Below, one piece after another: positions 42,096 through 51,701 of a stretch of DNA of 64,000 nt. Each line of letters opens with the position of its first letter. The first letter of the stretch is position 1. Below the pieces are notes generated by a model. That model was not told the DNA's origin and did no database searches. It worked only from the letters and a program-made list of their open reading frames with translations. Made by a program: the position numbers and the translations under genes. Source of the DNA: CAVVMA01 sp963830715 (GTDB lineage: Bacteria > Desulfobacterota > Binatia > Binatales > Binataceae); assembly GCA_963830715.1 (NCBI GenBank), contig CAWHNS010000006.1, positions 310,001-374,000 on the forward strand. Reading direction: 5' to 3'.

Positions 42096-42995
42096 ATGCG
42101 GCCCCGATCTGGAGGATTTTCGGTCTTGCACGAGATTCATTACGACGCTCCGCCGACCCTTGACCAGGCCCTGACGCTGCTCGGTAGTCTTGGTGAGAAG
42201 GCGCGGCCGCTGTGCGGCGGCACCGACATCCTGATCCAGATGCGCGCCGGCGTCCGCCGCCAGGAGCATCTGGTCGACGTCAAGCAAATTCCGGAATTGC
42301 GCCAGCTCAGCTTCGATCCGAAGACCGGGCTGCGGCTCGGCGCCGCCGTCCCTTGTATCGAAGTCTATGAGAATCCGCTGATGCACAAGCATTACCCCGG
42401 CCTGGCCGAGGCGGCCCATCTGATTGGTTCGTTGCAGATTCAGAATCGCGCGTCGATCGGCGGCAATCTGTGCAACGGCTCGCCGGCCGCCGACACTACG
42501 CCGGCTCTGATCGCGCTGGGTGCGATCGCGAGGATCGCCGGCGCGAAGGGCACGCGCGAGGTTCCCGTCGAGGCTATTGTCGTCTCGCCCGGACGCACCG
42601 TGCTGCGGCCCGACGAACTGCTGGTGGAGTTGCTGATTCCGGCGCCGCGTCCGCATTCCTCAGACGCCTACCTGCGGATGATCCCGCGCAACGAAATGGA
42701 TATCGCGGTGGTAGGAGTGGGAGCGTCGGTCACGCTGGACGGCGACAAGTGCGTAGCGGCGCGGATCGCGCTGGGAGCGGTCGGACCGACGCCGATTCTC
42801 GCGGGCAAAGCCGCCGAGGCGCTGATCGGCAGAAAGCTCGACGAGGCCGCGATCGAAAAAGCCGCGCGGATGGCGATCGAGGCGAGTTCGCCTATCGACG
42901 ACATGCGCGGCACCGCGGAATATCGGCGTCATATCGTGGGCGTGCTCACGCGCCGCGCGCTTTCGATCGCGGCGGAACGCGCGCGCAAAAACTGA
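42096..42995 (+). CDS. Molybdenum hydroxylase FAD-binding subunit (CoxM/HcrB type)
   Basis: About 299 aa medium subunit of a xanthine-dehydrogenase-family enzyme that passes electrons from the iron-sulfur subunit through FAD. FAD-binding motifs are LCGGTDILIQMRAG and SIGGNLCNGSPAADTTP, and the C-terminal CO_deh_flav_C domain has ALGAVGPTPILAGKA. The ATG at 42096 is used; a GTG at 42090 is possible. It opens the order FAD, 2Fe-2S, Mo, as in cox-type operons. Confidence 0.88.
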   Translation: MRPRSGGFSVLHEIHYDAPPTLDQALTLLGSLGEKARPLCGGTDILIQMRAGVRRQEHLVDVKQIPELRQLSFDPKTGLRLGAAVPCIEVYENPLMHKHYPGLAEAAHLIGSLQIQNRASIGGNLCNGSPAADTTPALIALGAIARIAGAKGTREVPVEAIVVSPGRTVLRPDELLVELLIPAPRPHSSDAYLRMIPRNEMDIAVVGVGASVTLDGDKCVAARIALGAVGPTPILAGKAAEALIGRKLDEAAIEKAARMAIEASSPIDDMRGTAEYRRHIVGVLTRRALSIAAERARKN

Positions 42996-43022
42996 ATCGC
43001 AAAACGAATCGGCAGCAGACGA

Positions 43023-43505
43023 ATGTCAAAAAAAGTCCTGGTAGAAGCGACCATCAACGGCGACCCGGCCGAGTTCCTGTGCGAGCCGCGTCAGAGCCTG
43101 CTCGAAACTCTGCGCGACGTGCTCGAGCTGACCGGCTCGAAGGAAGGATGCCTGACCGGCGATTGCGGAGCGTGCAGCGTGCTCGTCGATGGGCGCGTGG
43201 TCTGCTCGTGCCTGATGCTCGGGGTCGAGGCGCAGGGGCGCGATATCGTGACGGTCGAGGGTCTCGCCAACGGAGCGAAACTTCATCCGCTGCAACAGAA
43301 ATTCCTCGAAGACGCGAGCCTCCAGTGCGGCGTGTGCACGCCCGGATTCCTGATGTCGGCGAAGTCGCTGCTCGACCGGAATCCGAATCCGAGCGAGCCG
43401 GAAGTGCGATACGCACTCGCGGGGAATCTCTGCCGCTGTACCGGTTATGACAAAATCGTGCGCGCCGTGCTCGACGCCGCCAAGGCGATGTCGCAGGGTC
43501 GATGA
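43023..43505 (+). CDS. Molybdenum hydroxylase 2Fe-2S subunit (CoxS/HcrC type)
   Basis: 160-aa small subunit with two [2Fe-2S] clusters. The plant-type cluster ligands are in GCLTGDCGACSVLVDG; the second, all-helical domain has QCGVCTPGFLMSAKSLL and GNLCRCTGYDKIVRAV. All eight cluster cysteines are present. It starts 27 bp after the FAD subunit; a copy of the dispersed repeat separates it from the large subunit. Confidence 0.92.
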   Translation: MSKKVLVEATINGDPAEFLCEPRQSLLETLRDVLELTGSKEGCLTGDCGACSVLVDGRVVCSCLMLGVEAQGRDIVTVEGLANGAKLHPLQQKFLEDASLQCGVCTPGFLMSAKSLLDRNPNPSEPEVRYALAGNLCRCTGYDKIVRAVLDAAKAMSQGR

Positions 43506-43562
43506 GCAATCGCTTCGCGTAGATTCTTCGGCTTGCGCTTCGCGCACCTCAGAATGACAAGC
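43505..43562. repeat. Third copy of the dispersed repeat
   Basis: Sequence running from CAATCGCTTCGCGTAGATTC to CCTCAGAATGACAAGC between the small and large hydroxylase subunits. It matches the 11803-11860 copy directly and the 11873-11930 copy as its reverse complement. Confidence 0.75.
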
Positions 43563-43582
43563 CTAATAAGAGGATCAAGCCT

Positions 43583-45871
43583 ATGTCAGAATCAACCGAG
43601 ACGCAGAATTTCAAGGTCATCGGGACGCGCCCGATCCGCCATGACGGCGCAGACAAAGTCACCGGCCGCGCCAAGTATGGCGCCGACTACGCCTTCCCCG
43701 GGATGCTCCACGGCAAGGTGCTCCGCAGCCCTCACGCGCACGCGCGAATCAAGTCAATCAACGTGGAGAAGGCGCGCAAACTGCCGGGCGTGAAGGCGGT
43801 TATAACCGGCGACGACCTGCCGCCATTGCCGGAGGACAAGACCGAGGCGGTGGGCGAGGCCGCGATGAATCCGCGCTACCTCGCGCTCAATGTCATGGCG
43901 CGCGACAAGGTGCTCTACGACGGTCACGCGATCGCAGCGGTCGCAGCGACCAGCCCTCATGTCGCCGAGGAGGCGCTCAGGCTGATCGAGGTGGAATACG
44001 AGCCGCTGCCGCCGGTGATGACCGTCGAGCGCGCGATGGAGCCCGGCGCGCCGATCCTGATTCCCGGACTGCGCAATCCGGAGCAGGGCGACCATCCGAC
44101 CAACATCGCGATGCATCTGCCGATCAAGAAGGGCGATCCCGAGGCCGGCTTCAAGGCCGCGGACTTCGTCGTCGAGCGCGAGTTCAAAACCGCGATGGTC
44201 CATCAGGGGTATATCGAGCCGCACAACGCAGTCGGGATTTACAACTCCGATGGGCACGCGACAATCTATTGCTCGACTCAGGGGTCGTTCGATGTCCGAT
44301 CGCTGAGCGCGAAAGTGCTCGGTATCGATGTCGGCAAGCTGAAGGTCGTGCCGGCCGAGATTGGCGGCGGATTCGGCGGCAAAACCACGATTTACCTCGA
44401 ACCGCTGTCGGTGTTGCTGTCGCAGAAGACCGGCCATCCCGTGAAGCTGGTCATGTCGCGGTCTGAAGTCCTGCGCGCCTCGGGCCGACCTCGGGCTCGA
44501 CGATCAGAATCAAGATGGGCGCCACCAGGGACGGCAAGATTACCGCCGCGAAAGTCTGGATGGCGTACGAGGCGGGCGCCTTTCCCGGCTCGCCGGTGAC
44601 GGCGGGCGCGATGACGATCCTCGCGCCATATGTTATCGAGAACGTTCAGATCGACGCCTACGACGTGGTCGTGAACCGGCCCAAGACGGCCGCCTATCGC
44701 GCCCCCGGCGCTACCAATGCGGCGTTCGCTTCCGAAACCGTGATCGACGAGCTTGCGGAAAAATGCGGGATCGATCCGCTCGACATGCGGATCATGAACG
44801 GCGCGCATGAAGGCACGCCCCATCCGTTCGGACCGCCGTATCGGCGAATCGGATTCATTGAGACCTGCGAGGCGATCAAGAACAGCCCTCATTACAAGTC
44901 GAAGCTTAGCGGCCCGAATCGCGGGCGCGGCGTCGCCGCCGGATTCTGGTTCAATGCCGGCATGCAGTCGTCGGCCACCGTCAATATCCATACCGATGGC
45001 ACCGCCAGCGTCGTGACCGGCTCTCCCGATATCGGCGGCAGCCGCGCTTCGATGGCGATGATCGCGGCGGAAGTGTTGGGCCTCAAGGTCGAGGACGTTC
45101 GACCGCTGGTGGCCGACACCGATTCGATCGGCCATACCGACGTGACGGGCGGAAGCCGCGTGACCTTCGCGACCGGCATGGCGGTATATCAGGCGGCGCA
45201 GGACGCGGTGCGCCAACTCAAGGAACGCGCCGCGAAACTGATGGACAAGAAAGTCGAGGACATCGATCTCCGCGACGGCGCGTTTATCGCCAAAGGCGAC
45301 GGCGCGAATCCGATGACGATCAAACAGGTAGCAGGCAGGCTTGCCCGCGCAGGCGGTCCGGTCACCGGACGAGCGACCGTGAACGCCCGCGGCGCGGCCC
45401 CGGCGTTCGCCGCGACATGCGTTGAACGTCGAGGTCGATCCGGAGACCGGCAAAGTTCAAATACTGCGATGCACCGTCGCGCAGGACGCCGGCAAGGCGA
45501 TCCATCCGAGCTACGTCGAGGGCCAGATGCAGGGCGGCACGGCACAGGGAATCGGATGGGCTCTGAACGAAGAATATTTCTACGATGACAAGGGCATCCT
45601 GCGTAACAGCGGCCTGCTCGATTATCGGATGCCGACCTGTCTCGACCTGCCCGCCATAGAGACCATCATCGTCGAGGTGCCGAGCCCGACGCATCCGTTG
45701 GGTGTGCGCGGCGTAGGCGAGGTGTCGATCGTTCCGCCGCCGGCGGCGGTCGCCAACGCGATCTATCGGGCAGTCGGCGTTCGGATGACGGAGCTGCCGA
45801 TGTCGCTGTCCCGGTTGCTCAAGGCTATCCTGGCCGGGAATCACGAGACTCGAATCGCCGCCGCGGATTAG
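43583..45871 (+). CDS. Molybdenum hydroxylase large subunit (CoxL/HcrA type), two frameshifts
   Basis: About 762-aa molybdopterin subunit. It opens TRPIRHDGADKVTGRAKYG, then VLRSPHAHARIKSINV, and the molybdopterin motif AEIGGGFGGKTTIYLEP. It loses one C from a CCC run near 44484 and gains one base near 45415; the three pieces join to RIKMGATRDGKITAAKVW and NVEVDPETGKVQILRCTVAQ. Late motifs YRAPGATNAAFASE, GGTAQGIGWAL and GVRGVGEVSIVPPPAA (the conserved Glu acting as base) are present. The CO-dehydrogenase AYXCSFR loop is not seen, so it is an aromatic- or aldehyde-type hydroxylase. The substrate is unknown. Confidence 0.85.
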
Positions 45872-45899
45872 AATTGACAGGGTTGCGGTCCCGTCCCAG

Positions 45900-46213
45900 A
45901 TGGCGACAGTTTTCATCCCGGCGCTGCTGCGCAAGTTGAGCTGGGGCGCGAGCAAACCATCGCGGGCGGCCGCAACGTGGGCGAACTGATCGATGACCTC
46001 GACCGTCAATTCCCGGGATTCCGCCACTACCTGGTCGAAAACGGCGATTTGAAGCCATCGATCGCCGTATCGATCGACGGTGAAGTCGCTACCGGTGGCC
46101 TACTCGAACCGATCAGCGAATCAAGCGAGGTCCATTTCGTTCCGGCGCTGGGTGGGGGCGCCTGTCTGAACAAAGTTCAAATGAACCGTTGCAACAGTTC
46201 GGGACTTGCGTAA
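45900..46213 (+). CDS. MoaD/ThiS-like small sulfur-carrier protein (frameshifted)
   Basis: Ubiquitin-like fold: MATVFIPALLRKLSWG in one frame and, after loss of one base near 45950, GGRNVGELIDDLDRQFPGF, VSIDGEVATGGLLEPISESS and EVHFVPALGGG in the next. The GG that acts as the sulfur-accepting C-terminus is present but the frame continues 14 codons past it, so the end may also carry an error. It stands 28 bp after the hydroxylase large subunit, where a molybdopterin sulfur carrier makes sense. Confidence 0.65.
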
Positions 46214-46524
46214 GAATCAAAGTTGCCGGCCGGGGTTTGCCCCCCTTTTCCCGGCTAGCTAGGGGGTCGGTTGGAGCAATCCGCCCGACCCCGACTTTTT
46301 CCCAGCACTTCAGTCGATCTTCTGCGAAGCAAGCAGGCATTTTGGTCGGCCTCGACACTGTTCGCCTCGGTCGCGTGTTTCAAGATGAAGTGCATCGACC
46401 GGTGGTTACCCAACCACCGAATGGTGGTTGCCGGACCACCGAATGGTGGTTGATGGAACAGCCGAATGGATGAGGGCCGAGACGCCGGTCAGTTCTCGAT
46501 ACGGCGGGCTCTTTTTCGGCAGCG
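46214..46524. other. Gene-free gap with hairpins between convergent genes
   Basis: No gene is seen. A stem of about 7-8 bp (GGGGTCGG around 46263 with CCCGACCCC near 46285) is followed by a tandem pair of hairpins: CAACCACC-GAAT-GGTGGTTG at 46411-46430 and ACCACC-GAAT-GGTGGT at 46435-46450. These lie between the ends of the MoaD-like and UspA genes and could terminate both. Confidence 0.5.
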
Positions 46525-46995
46525 CTAGGCGGCTGGCGCAGCCACTCGAAGCACGAGGACCGAGCACGGCGCCTGGCGAACCAGCTTCTCGGTCACGCTC
46601 CCGATGATAATTCGTCCCATCCCGGTGCGCCCGTGAGTCGCGACCAGAATCAGATCGATCGCTTTTTCTTCTGCGTAATCGATAATCTTGACCACCGGAG
46701 GGCCGACTACGGCCCTGGTTACGACCTTGGCCGAGTTCCCGAGTTGGTCTCTTTTGATCCGCGCGAGTTCCTCCTCGGCCTCCTGCATCATCGAGGCTTC
46801 CCGAGCCATCTCGCGTGCGCTCTCTACGTCTCGTGTCAGCAGCAAGGGAATGAATATTCCGTGCGGGATGACTACGTGCAGCAGGTGTAATTCCGCGTCC
46901 ACGTCCCTGGCGAGTTCCCACGCCCCGCGCATTGCCTGAAAGGAAAAATCCGAGAAATCTATCGGGGAGAGGATTTTCTTGACATTCTGGATCAT
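46525..46995 (-). CDS. Universal stress protein (UspA family)
   Basis: A 156-aa USP-fold protein from ATG 46995, with GGAGG upstream. It has ILSPIDFSDFSFQAMRGAW at the start, LILVATHGRTGMGRIIIGSV near the C-terminus with the G-2x-G-9x-G(S/T) ATP-binding pattern, and SVLVLRVA as the last strand. It is probably an ATP-binding member. No stress-operon neighbours are present. Confidence 0.9.
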   Translation of the reverse strand: MIQNVKKILSPIDFSDFSFQAMRGAWELARDVDAELHLLHVVIPHGIFIPLLLTRDVESAREMAREASMMQEAEEELARIKRDQLGNSAKVVTRAVVGPPVVKIIDYAEEKAIDLILVATHGRTGMGRIIIGSVTEKLVRQAPCSVLVLRVAAPAA

Positions 46996-47127
46996 GACCG
47001 CCTCCGTGGACACAAGCCAATTATCACCGGCCTTGCGAGCTATGCAAACCCGCCCTGATCTGTGTCATTGTTCGCATTCGCGCAGGGTCTGGACTAAAAC
47101 TGACTCGATGCCGAGTGAAGCAGTTTC

Positions 47128-48183
47128 ATGAAAGCCGCGGTTTTCCACGGACCTCGCGATGTGCGCGTCGAGCCGGTAGCGGACCCGCAGCTCAAGTCGC
47201 CCACCGATGCGCTGGTCAGGATAACTGCCGCGGCGATTTGCGGCTCCGATCTGCATGTGTATCACGGCCGCAACCCAACTGTTCCCGGCTTTGTCCTCGG
47301 CCACGAGGGCGTGGGCGTGGTCGAGGAGGTGGGCCGCGGCGTTTCCGCGCTCAAGCCCGGCCAACGCGTCGTGGTCGCGGCCACGGTCGCCTGCGGAGAG
47401 TGCTTCTATTCCCGCCAGGGCCAGGTCTCGCAATGCGAGGCCAGCGGCTCGGCGGTATTCGGCTATGGACCCAACTTCGCGGGCAAGCTCACCGATATCG
47501 GCGGCGCGCAGTCCGAGGCGCTGTGCGTGCCGATGGCCGATTACACCTGCTATCCGCTGCCGGATGGAATCGACGACGAAGCCGCAGTCTTCCTGGCGGA
47601 TATTCTGCCAACAGGTTTCTTCGGCGCGCTGAACGGCGACATCAGGCCGGGACAGACCGTCGCGGTGTTCGGATGCGGTCCCGTTGGGCTGTGCGCGATC
47701 ATGTCGGCCTCCCTATTCGGCCCCGCCGAGATAATCGCGGTGGATACCATCCCGTACCGTCTCGAGGTGGCCCGGCGGATCGGCGCCACGCCGGTCGCAG
47801 CGGCCGAAGCGGCGGACTTCATCCTCGCCCGCACCAGGGGCCGAGGCGCCGACGTCACGATCGAGGCGGTGGGCCACGAATCCGCGCTCCAGGCCGCTCT
47901 TTTGGCGGCGCGGCCGGGCGGAACGGTCTCGGTCATCGGCGTCTTCAGCGAGTCGGGCTTCAACTTTCCGATCGGGCTCGCATTCATGCGCGACCTTACC
48001 TTCCGGATCGGACTCGCGAATATCCGCAGCAATATCCCGCCGCTCGCCAGGCTTATCGAGTGCGGGCGGATCGATCCGCGCCCGATCATCAGCCATCGGC
48101 TGGCTCTCGGCGACGCCGCGCGCGGATATCAAATCTTCGAGGCGCGCAGCGACAACGTGCTCAAGGTGCTTTTCAAACCGTAG
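47128..48183 (+). CDS. Zinc-dependent alcohol dehydrogenase (MDR family)
   Basis: A 351-aa medium-chain dehydrogenase. The catalytic zinc site is ICGSDLHVYHG and GHEGVGVVEEVGRGV; the Rossmann motif is VAVFGCGPVGLCAIM. The structural-zinc loop reads CGECFYSRQGQVSQC, so the third of four cysteines is Ser and that zinc may be weak or absent. The adjacent enoyl-CoA hydratase gene, 15 bp downstream, suggests a short lipid or aromatic catabolic operon. The substrate alcohol is unknown. Confidence 0.85.
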   Translation: MKAAVFHGPRDVRVEPVADPQLKSPTDALVRITAAAICGSDLHVYHGRNPTVPGFVLGHEGVGVVEEVGRGVSALKPGQRVVVAATVACGECFYSRQGQVSQCEASGSAVFGYGPNFAGKLTDIGGAQSEALCVPMADYTCYPLPDGIDDEAAVFLADILPTGFFGALNGDIRPGQTVAVFGCGPVGLCAIMSASLFGPAEIIAVDTIPYRLEVARRIGATPVAAAEAADFILARTRGRGADVTIEAVGHESALQAALLAARPGGTVSVIGVFSESGFNFPIGLAFMRDLTFRIGLANIRSNIPPLARLIECGRIDPRPIISHRLALGDAARGYQIFEARSDNVLKVLFKP

Positions 48184-48198
48184 GATCAGGTGATCAAA

Positions 48199-49008
48199 AT
48201 GGCGGAAGAACTGATCAAAGTCAGAGTCGAAGGCGAGCTCGCATATCTTGGGCTCAACCGCCCCGAAAAGCGCAACGCGATCAGCACGCCCATGCTGCGC
48301 GCGATTCCGGAGGCGCTCGCCAAGGCCGACCAGCCCGGAGTCCGGGCGATAATTCTTTACGGGGAAGGGCCGGTGTTTTCGGCCGGAATCGACTTCAGCT
48401 CGTTCGGCGGCGAGGGTAGCGTCCAGGGAGGTTCGAGCAACCGCGCCGACTTGAGCCGTTTTCGCGGCTTCATCGGGGAGTCGCAGGCCGCGCTCAACCG
48501 GCTCGAGAGCATCGAGAAGCCGGTCATCGGCGCATTGCACGGCTACGTCGGCGGCTTGGGGCTGGAACTCGCGCTGGCATGCGATGCGCGAATCGCGGCC
48601 GCCGGCACGCGGCTCGGGATGCCCGAAGTGCGGATCGGCTTGATCCCGGACGTCGGCGGCACCACCCGCCTGACGCGCACTGTCGGCTATGCGCATGCCA
48701 AGGAGCTGATCATGACCGCGCGGATGATCGATGCGGAGGAGGCCGCGGCGATCGGGCTCGTCAATCGGGTGGTCGAGAGCGGACGGCATCTCGGGGCCGC
48801 CGAGGATCTCGCGCGCGAGATCGCCCGTAACGCGCCGCTGGCGGTCGGACTCGCCAAGCGGATCATCGACAAGGGCCACGGGCTCGACAAGATGAGCTTC
48901 ATGGAGTTAGAGGCGTTGGCTCAGAGCGCGTTGCTTTTGACCGAGGACTTCGCCGAGGGCGCGCAAGCGCTGGCTCAGCGCCGGGACCCGAAGTTCAAGG
49001 GGCGCTGA
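48199..49008 (+). CDS. Enoyl-CoA hydratase/isomerase (crotonase family)
   Basis: A 269-aa crotonase from ATG 48199. Oxyanion-hole segments are KRNAISTPML and ALHGYVGGLGLELALACD. The Glu in GGLGLELA and the Glu in GMPEVRIGLIPDVGG match the two catalytic glutamates of hydratases, so it is probably a true hydratase. It follows the alcohol dehydrogenase closely, and its end overlaps the convergent aldose epimerase gene by 14 bp. Confidence 0.88.
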   Translation: MAEELIKVRVEGELAYLGLNRPEKRNAISTPMLRAIPEALAKADQPGVRAIILYGEGPVFSAGIDFSSFGGEGSVQGGSSNRADLSRFRGFIGESQAALNRLESIEKPVIGALHGYVGGLGLELALACDARIAAAGTRLGMPEVRIGLIPDVGGTTRLTRTVGYAHAKELIMTARMIDAEEAAAIGLVNRVVESGRHLGAAEDLAREIARNAPLAVGLAKRIIDKGHGLDKMSFMELEALAQSALLLTEDFAEGAQALAQRRDPKFKGR

Positions 49009-49927
49009 CTCGAATCTCGACGGCGCCCTGCCAGCTCGCTCCCGGCTCGAGCTCGCGGACGCCGGCGTCGATCCCATGCGACGCCAGGTTGAACGCGCCG
49101 GAGGCGCACGTATATGGTTCGAGCGCCACTACCGGTCGATCCAGCGGCGCGTACACCACCCAGTCGCCGAAGCTCGAATCAGCCCTGACCTCCACGGCGA
49201 TCTTCAACCCGGGATCGATGAGCCGCGCTCGGATGAAACCCTCCGCATCCGGCTCCGGCGCGCGATAGGCGTCGTCATAGGAGTCGGCGCCCAACTCCCG
49301 GCCCGATCGGAGATCGTATCTGCCGCTCACCGGCTGGTCCTCTCCGGTGGGAATCAGTCGCTCGTCCAGCACGCGCCGCTGCGAGGATCCCAGCTCAATC
49401 CGCAATGCCGCCCGGGTGGATTTCGTGCCGAGCGGAGCCCGGAAGTACGGATGTAGGCCGAAGCCGAATGGCATCGGCTGAGTGCCGGTGTTGGCAACGG
49501 TCGCGGTCAGCCGCAGCCCGTTGCCGATTTCGTAATCGAGCGTCAGCCTGAACGGGTAGGGCCATAGCGCCGAGAGCGACGCATCCGACGTTGATTCGAG
49601 TTCGGCCGTGAAGTAGTAGGGGCCGCGACGGACCACACGGAAGGAACGATCGCAGACCAGTCCGTGAATCGCGTTATCGTGCGTGGGTTCATTGATTGGT
49701 AGCGTGTGCGCGCGTCCTTTCCACGAGAATGTCCCGTGGTCGATCCGCCCGGGCCATGGGAAGAGGACGGGGATGCCGCTGGAGTGGGGCGCCTTGGCAA
49801 GCGCTGCGGGATTGGCGGCGCCCCAGATCAGTTCGAGCGCGCCGACCTGGTAGCGGAGGCACCCACATCCCAGGTCGGGAACGAAGCTCGCCGCTTCGTT
49901 CTGCGCCTCGATCTCTATCGTTTCCAC
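48995..49927 (-). CDS. Aldose 1-epimerase family protein
   Basis: A 310-aa galactose-mutarotase-fold protein from GTG 49927 (ETIEIEAQNEAASFVPDLG). It has PVLFPWPGRIDHGTFSWKG, AIHGLVCDRSF with the conserved His, FGFGLHPYFRAP with the catalytic His, and ALEPYTCASGAFN with the Glu acting as base. It would interconvert anomers of galactose or another aldose and could feed the galactokinase at 3-4.4 kb, though it is 45 kb away. Confidence 0.82.
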   Translation of the reverse strand: METIEIEAQNEAASFVPDLGCGCLRYQVGALELIWGAANPAALAKAPHSSGIPVLFPWPGRIDHGTFSWKGRAHTLPINEPTHDNAIHGLVCDRSFRVVRRGPYYFTAELESTSDASLSALWPYPFRLTLDYEIGNGLRLTATVANTGTQPMPFGFGLHPYFRAPLGTKSTRAALRIELGSSQRRVLDERLIPTGEDQPVSGRYDLRSGRELGADSYDDAYRAPEPDAEGFIRARLIDPGLKIAVEVRADSSFGDWVVYAPLDRPVVALEPYTCASGAFNLASHGIDAGVRELEPGASWQGAVEIRVSAP

Positions 49928-50075
49928 GCCATACCCTTCGGAACGCAGTGGATATTCGCAGACACTGCGGCGCGGGCCAGGATGCACGCACCCATGCGAT
50001 CGCCGCTCGCGCGCGACCGAGTCAGTCTGCCGGCAGCAAGGCCGGAACCGTTGGAGGAGTCGCTTTCGGGCCCGA

Positions 50076-50372
50076 TCAGCGGTCGCGGCCGCCCGCGCTG
50101 CGGCGTTCGCCACCGCCGCCGCCGCTGCGGGCTTGTGCCTCGTTGACGCGAATCGCCCGTCCCTTCAGGTCTCTGCCATTGAGCTTCTTGACGGCGGCAT
50201 CCGCGGCCTCATCGGTTGCCATCTCGACGAAGCCGAACCCCCGCGACCGATTGGTAGCGCGGTCGATGATGACTTGCGCACTCTCGACTTTGCCCGCCTC
50301 GGCGAAGACTTCCTGCAAATCCTGATCGGTCACGCCCCAAGCCAGATTCCCTACGTACAGTCTGCGACCCAT
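50076..50372 (-). CDS. RNA-binding protein with one RRM domain
   Basis: 98 aa: RNP2 motif LYVGNLAWG and RNP1 motif RGFGFVEMAT within a single RNA recognition motif, followed by a Gly/Arg-rich tail (GGGGGERRSAGGRDR). The arrangement is like that of cyanobacterial and deltaproteobacterial cold-inducible Rbp proteins. GAGAGC lies ahead of the ATG. Confidence 0.92.
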   Translation of the reverse strand: MGRRLYVGNLAWGVTDQDLQEVFAEAGKVESAQVIIDRATNRSRGFGFVEMATDEAADAAVKKLNGRDLKGRAIRVNEAQARSGGGGGERRSAGGRDR

Positions 50373-51216
50373 TCAAGCTCTCCTCGCGGTCCTCTGCGCC
50401 GTCTCGCGGTTCATTTCTCCCCCCGTCAGGACTGCCCGCTGCGAGCATCTAAACAGGTAGGCAGGGCTGACGGCGCTTCCCGAATCCAAGTTCCGCCTTT
50501 TATACCATCGCGTGCCCTGTAAACATAGATGTTCTGCCTAGCACGAGAGGCACCCAAAATGCCAAGGGTAAGCTCAGGTTGTTTTTCGACAGGTCTCTGC
50601 CAACCCTCCACTCGATAGTCTCTGAGTTGTGAACGGATACCCGATAGTGTGCCTATTCCGATGATATGGGCGGGATCGATAGCCTTCGGCTTCGCACCTC
50701 AGGAAATGGGCCTTCGCGAGGAATTGCGTGTCTGGCTTCGCGAAAACGTCAGTCGATGCCCTGTTGACGGGCCCCGATATTCCGATACCGAAGAACGCTG
50801 AGAGAGCGCGGTGCGCTGGAACACGGTGCACGGCGGCGCGACGGTTGGAATCTACCGGCCGCGCGAAATGGGCGGTCGCGCCAATCCGCCAGCCGACCCG
50901 GCTCTGCGGGCAAATGCCGCGCCTGCTTCCACAAAGGCCCCTGTTCTGGGTAGTGGGGAAGATAACCCACTACCCTAATCTCGCACTATTCCCGGCCAGC
51001 GACTTATCTTCCTACATTACCGGCGAAGTGATCAGCATCAGTGGCGGTTCAGTTGTCGCTCTGCGGAATCGGATATCGTGCGTCGTGGATACTACGCTAT
51101 CTACTCGGCTGACTAGGTTAGTAACTCGCGTATCTGCTTGTGCAGAGGTTGCCGATTGTGTAGGTTACCACCATGTCAACTGGGGTATGAAGCGCGGGAA
51201 AAGGAGAATTCTTCCG
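50373..51216. other. Gene-free 0.84-kb region with a hairpin
   Basis: No intact gene was identified. A perfect 10-bp inverted repeat with an 8-nt loop lies at 50948-50975 (GGGTAGTGGG and CCCACTACCC), immediately before a short dehydrogenase relic. From about 51060 to 51190 the sequence is clearly less GC-rich. No tRNA, riboswitch or attachment site was recognised. Confidence 0.5.
50977..51048 (+). pseudogene. Relic of a short-chain dehydrogenase C-terminus
   Basis: 24 codons read NLALFPASDLSSYITGEVIS then ISGG, matching the C-terminal FLASDxSSYITGExIxVxGG signature of SDR enzymes. No Rossmann motif or YxxxK active site is upstream, so only the tail remains. Confidence 0.6.
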
Positions 51217-51597
51217 ATGCCACGACGGCGACAGAATGGGGGTGGAGCGGCTTCGGCTTTCGCCACTATCCAGCGTCAGGCGCGATCACTGCTGTCTAAC
51301 TTGCGCAAGCAGATTCGCCGCAAGGAAGTAGAGTTGAGACGCCTGAAAGAGGAAGAAGCCAGGCTCGGCGGGCTTACCGGTCGGGCCACGGCAGCCAGTT
51401 CCAGCGCCATCGGTCGAGGCCGAATCAACTGGCGGACCGTGCTCGGCCAGGTACCCAGACAGTTCAAGGCCTCGGATATTCGCAAGGTGCGGGGACTGAA
51501 GGGCAAGCGCCCGTCAGAGATCTTCGCCGCCATCACGCGCTGGATAGAGGCCGGTCTCGTAAAGCGCAGGGCGCGCGGACAGTACGAACGCGCCTGA
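51217..51597 (+). CDS. Small basic protein with coiled coil and helical C-terminal domain
   Basis: 126 aa from ATG 51217, with AAGGAG ten bases upstream; an ATG at 51187 is possible. The N-terminal half is a basic coiled coil (RKQIRRKEVELRRLKEEEAR). The C-terminal half, ASDIRKVRGLKGKRPSEIF then AAITRWIEAGLVKRRARG, resembles a small winged helix-like DNA-binding domain. It may be a nucleoid or regulatory protein; the family is not known to me. Confidence 0.5.
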   Translation: MPRRRQNGGGAASAFATIQRQARSLLSNLRKQIRRKEVELRRLKEEEARLGGLTGRATAASSSAIGRGRINWRTVLGQVPRQFKASDIRKVRGLKGKRPSEIFAAITRWIEAGLVKRRARGQYERA

Positions 51598-51701
51598 CCG
51601 CCAGGTTCAGTTCAACTCCGCCCGGCCACGAACGAAACGAGTTGCAGTAGTCCTTGAATGCGCGCGGCCTGCTCCGACGCGCTGCCGGTGAGTTCTGGCC
51701 C

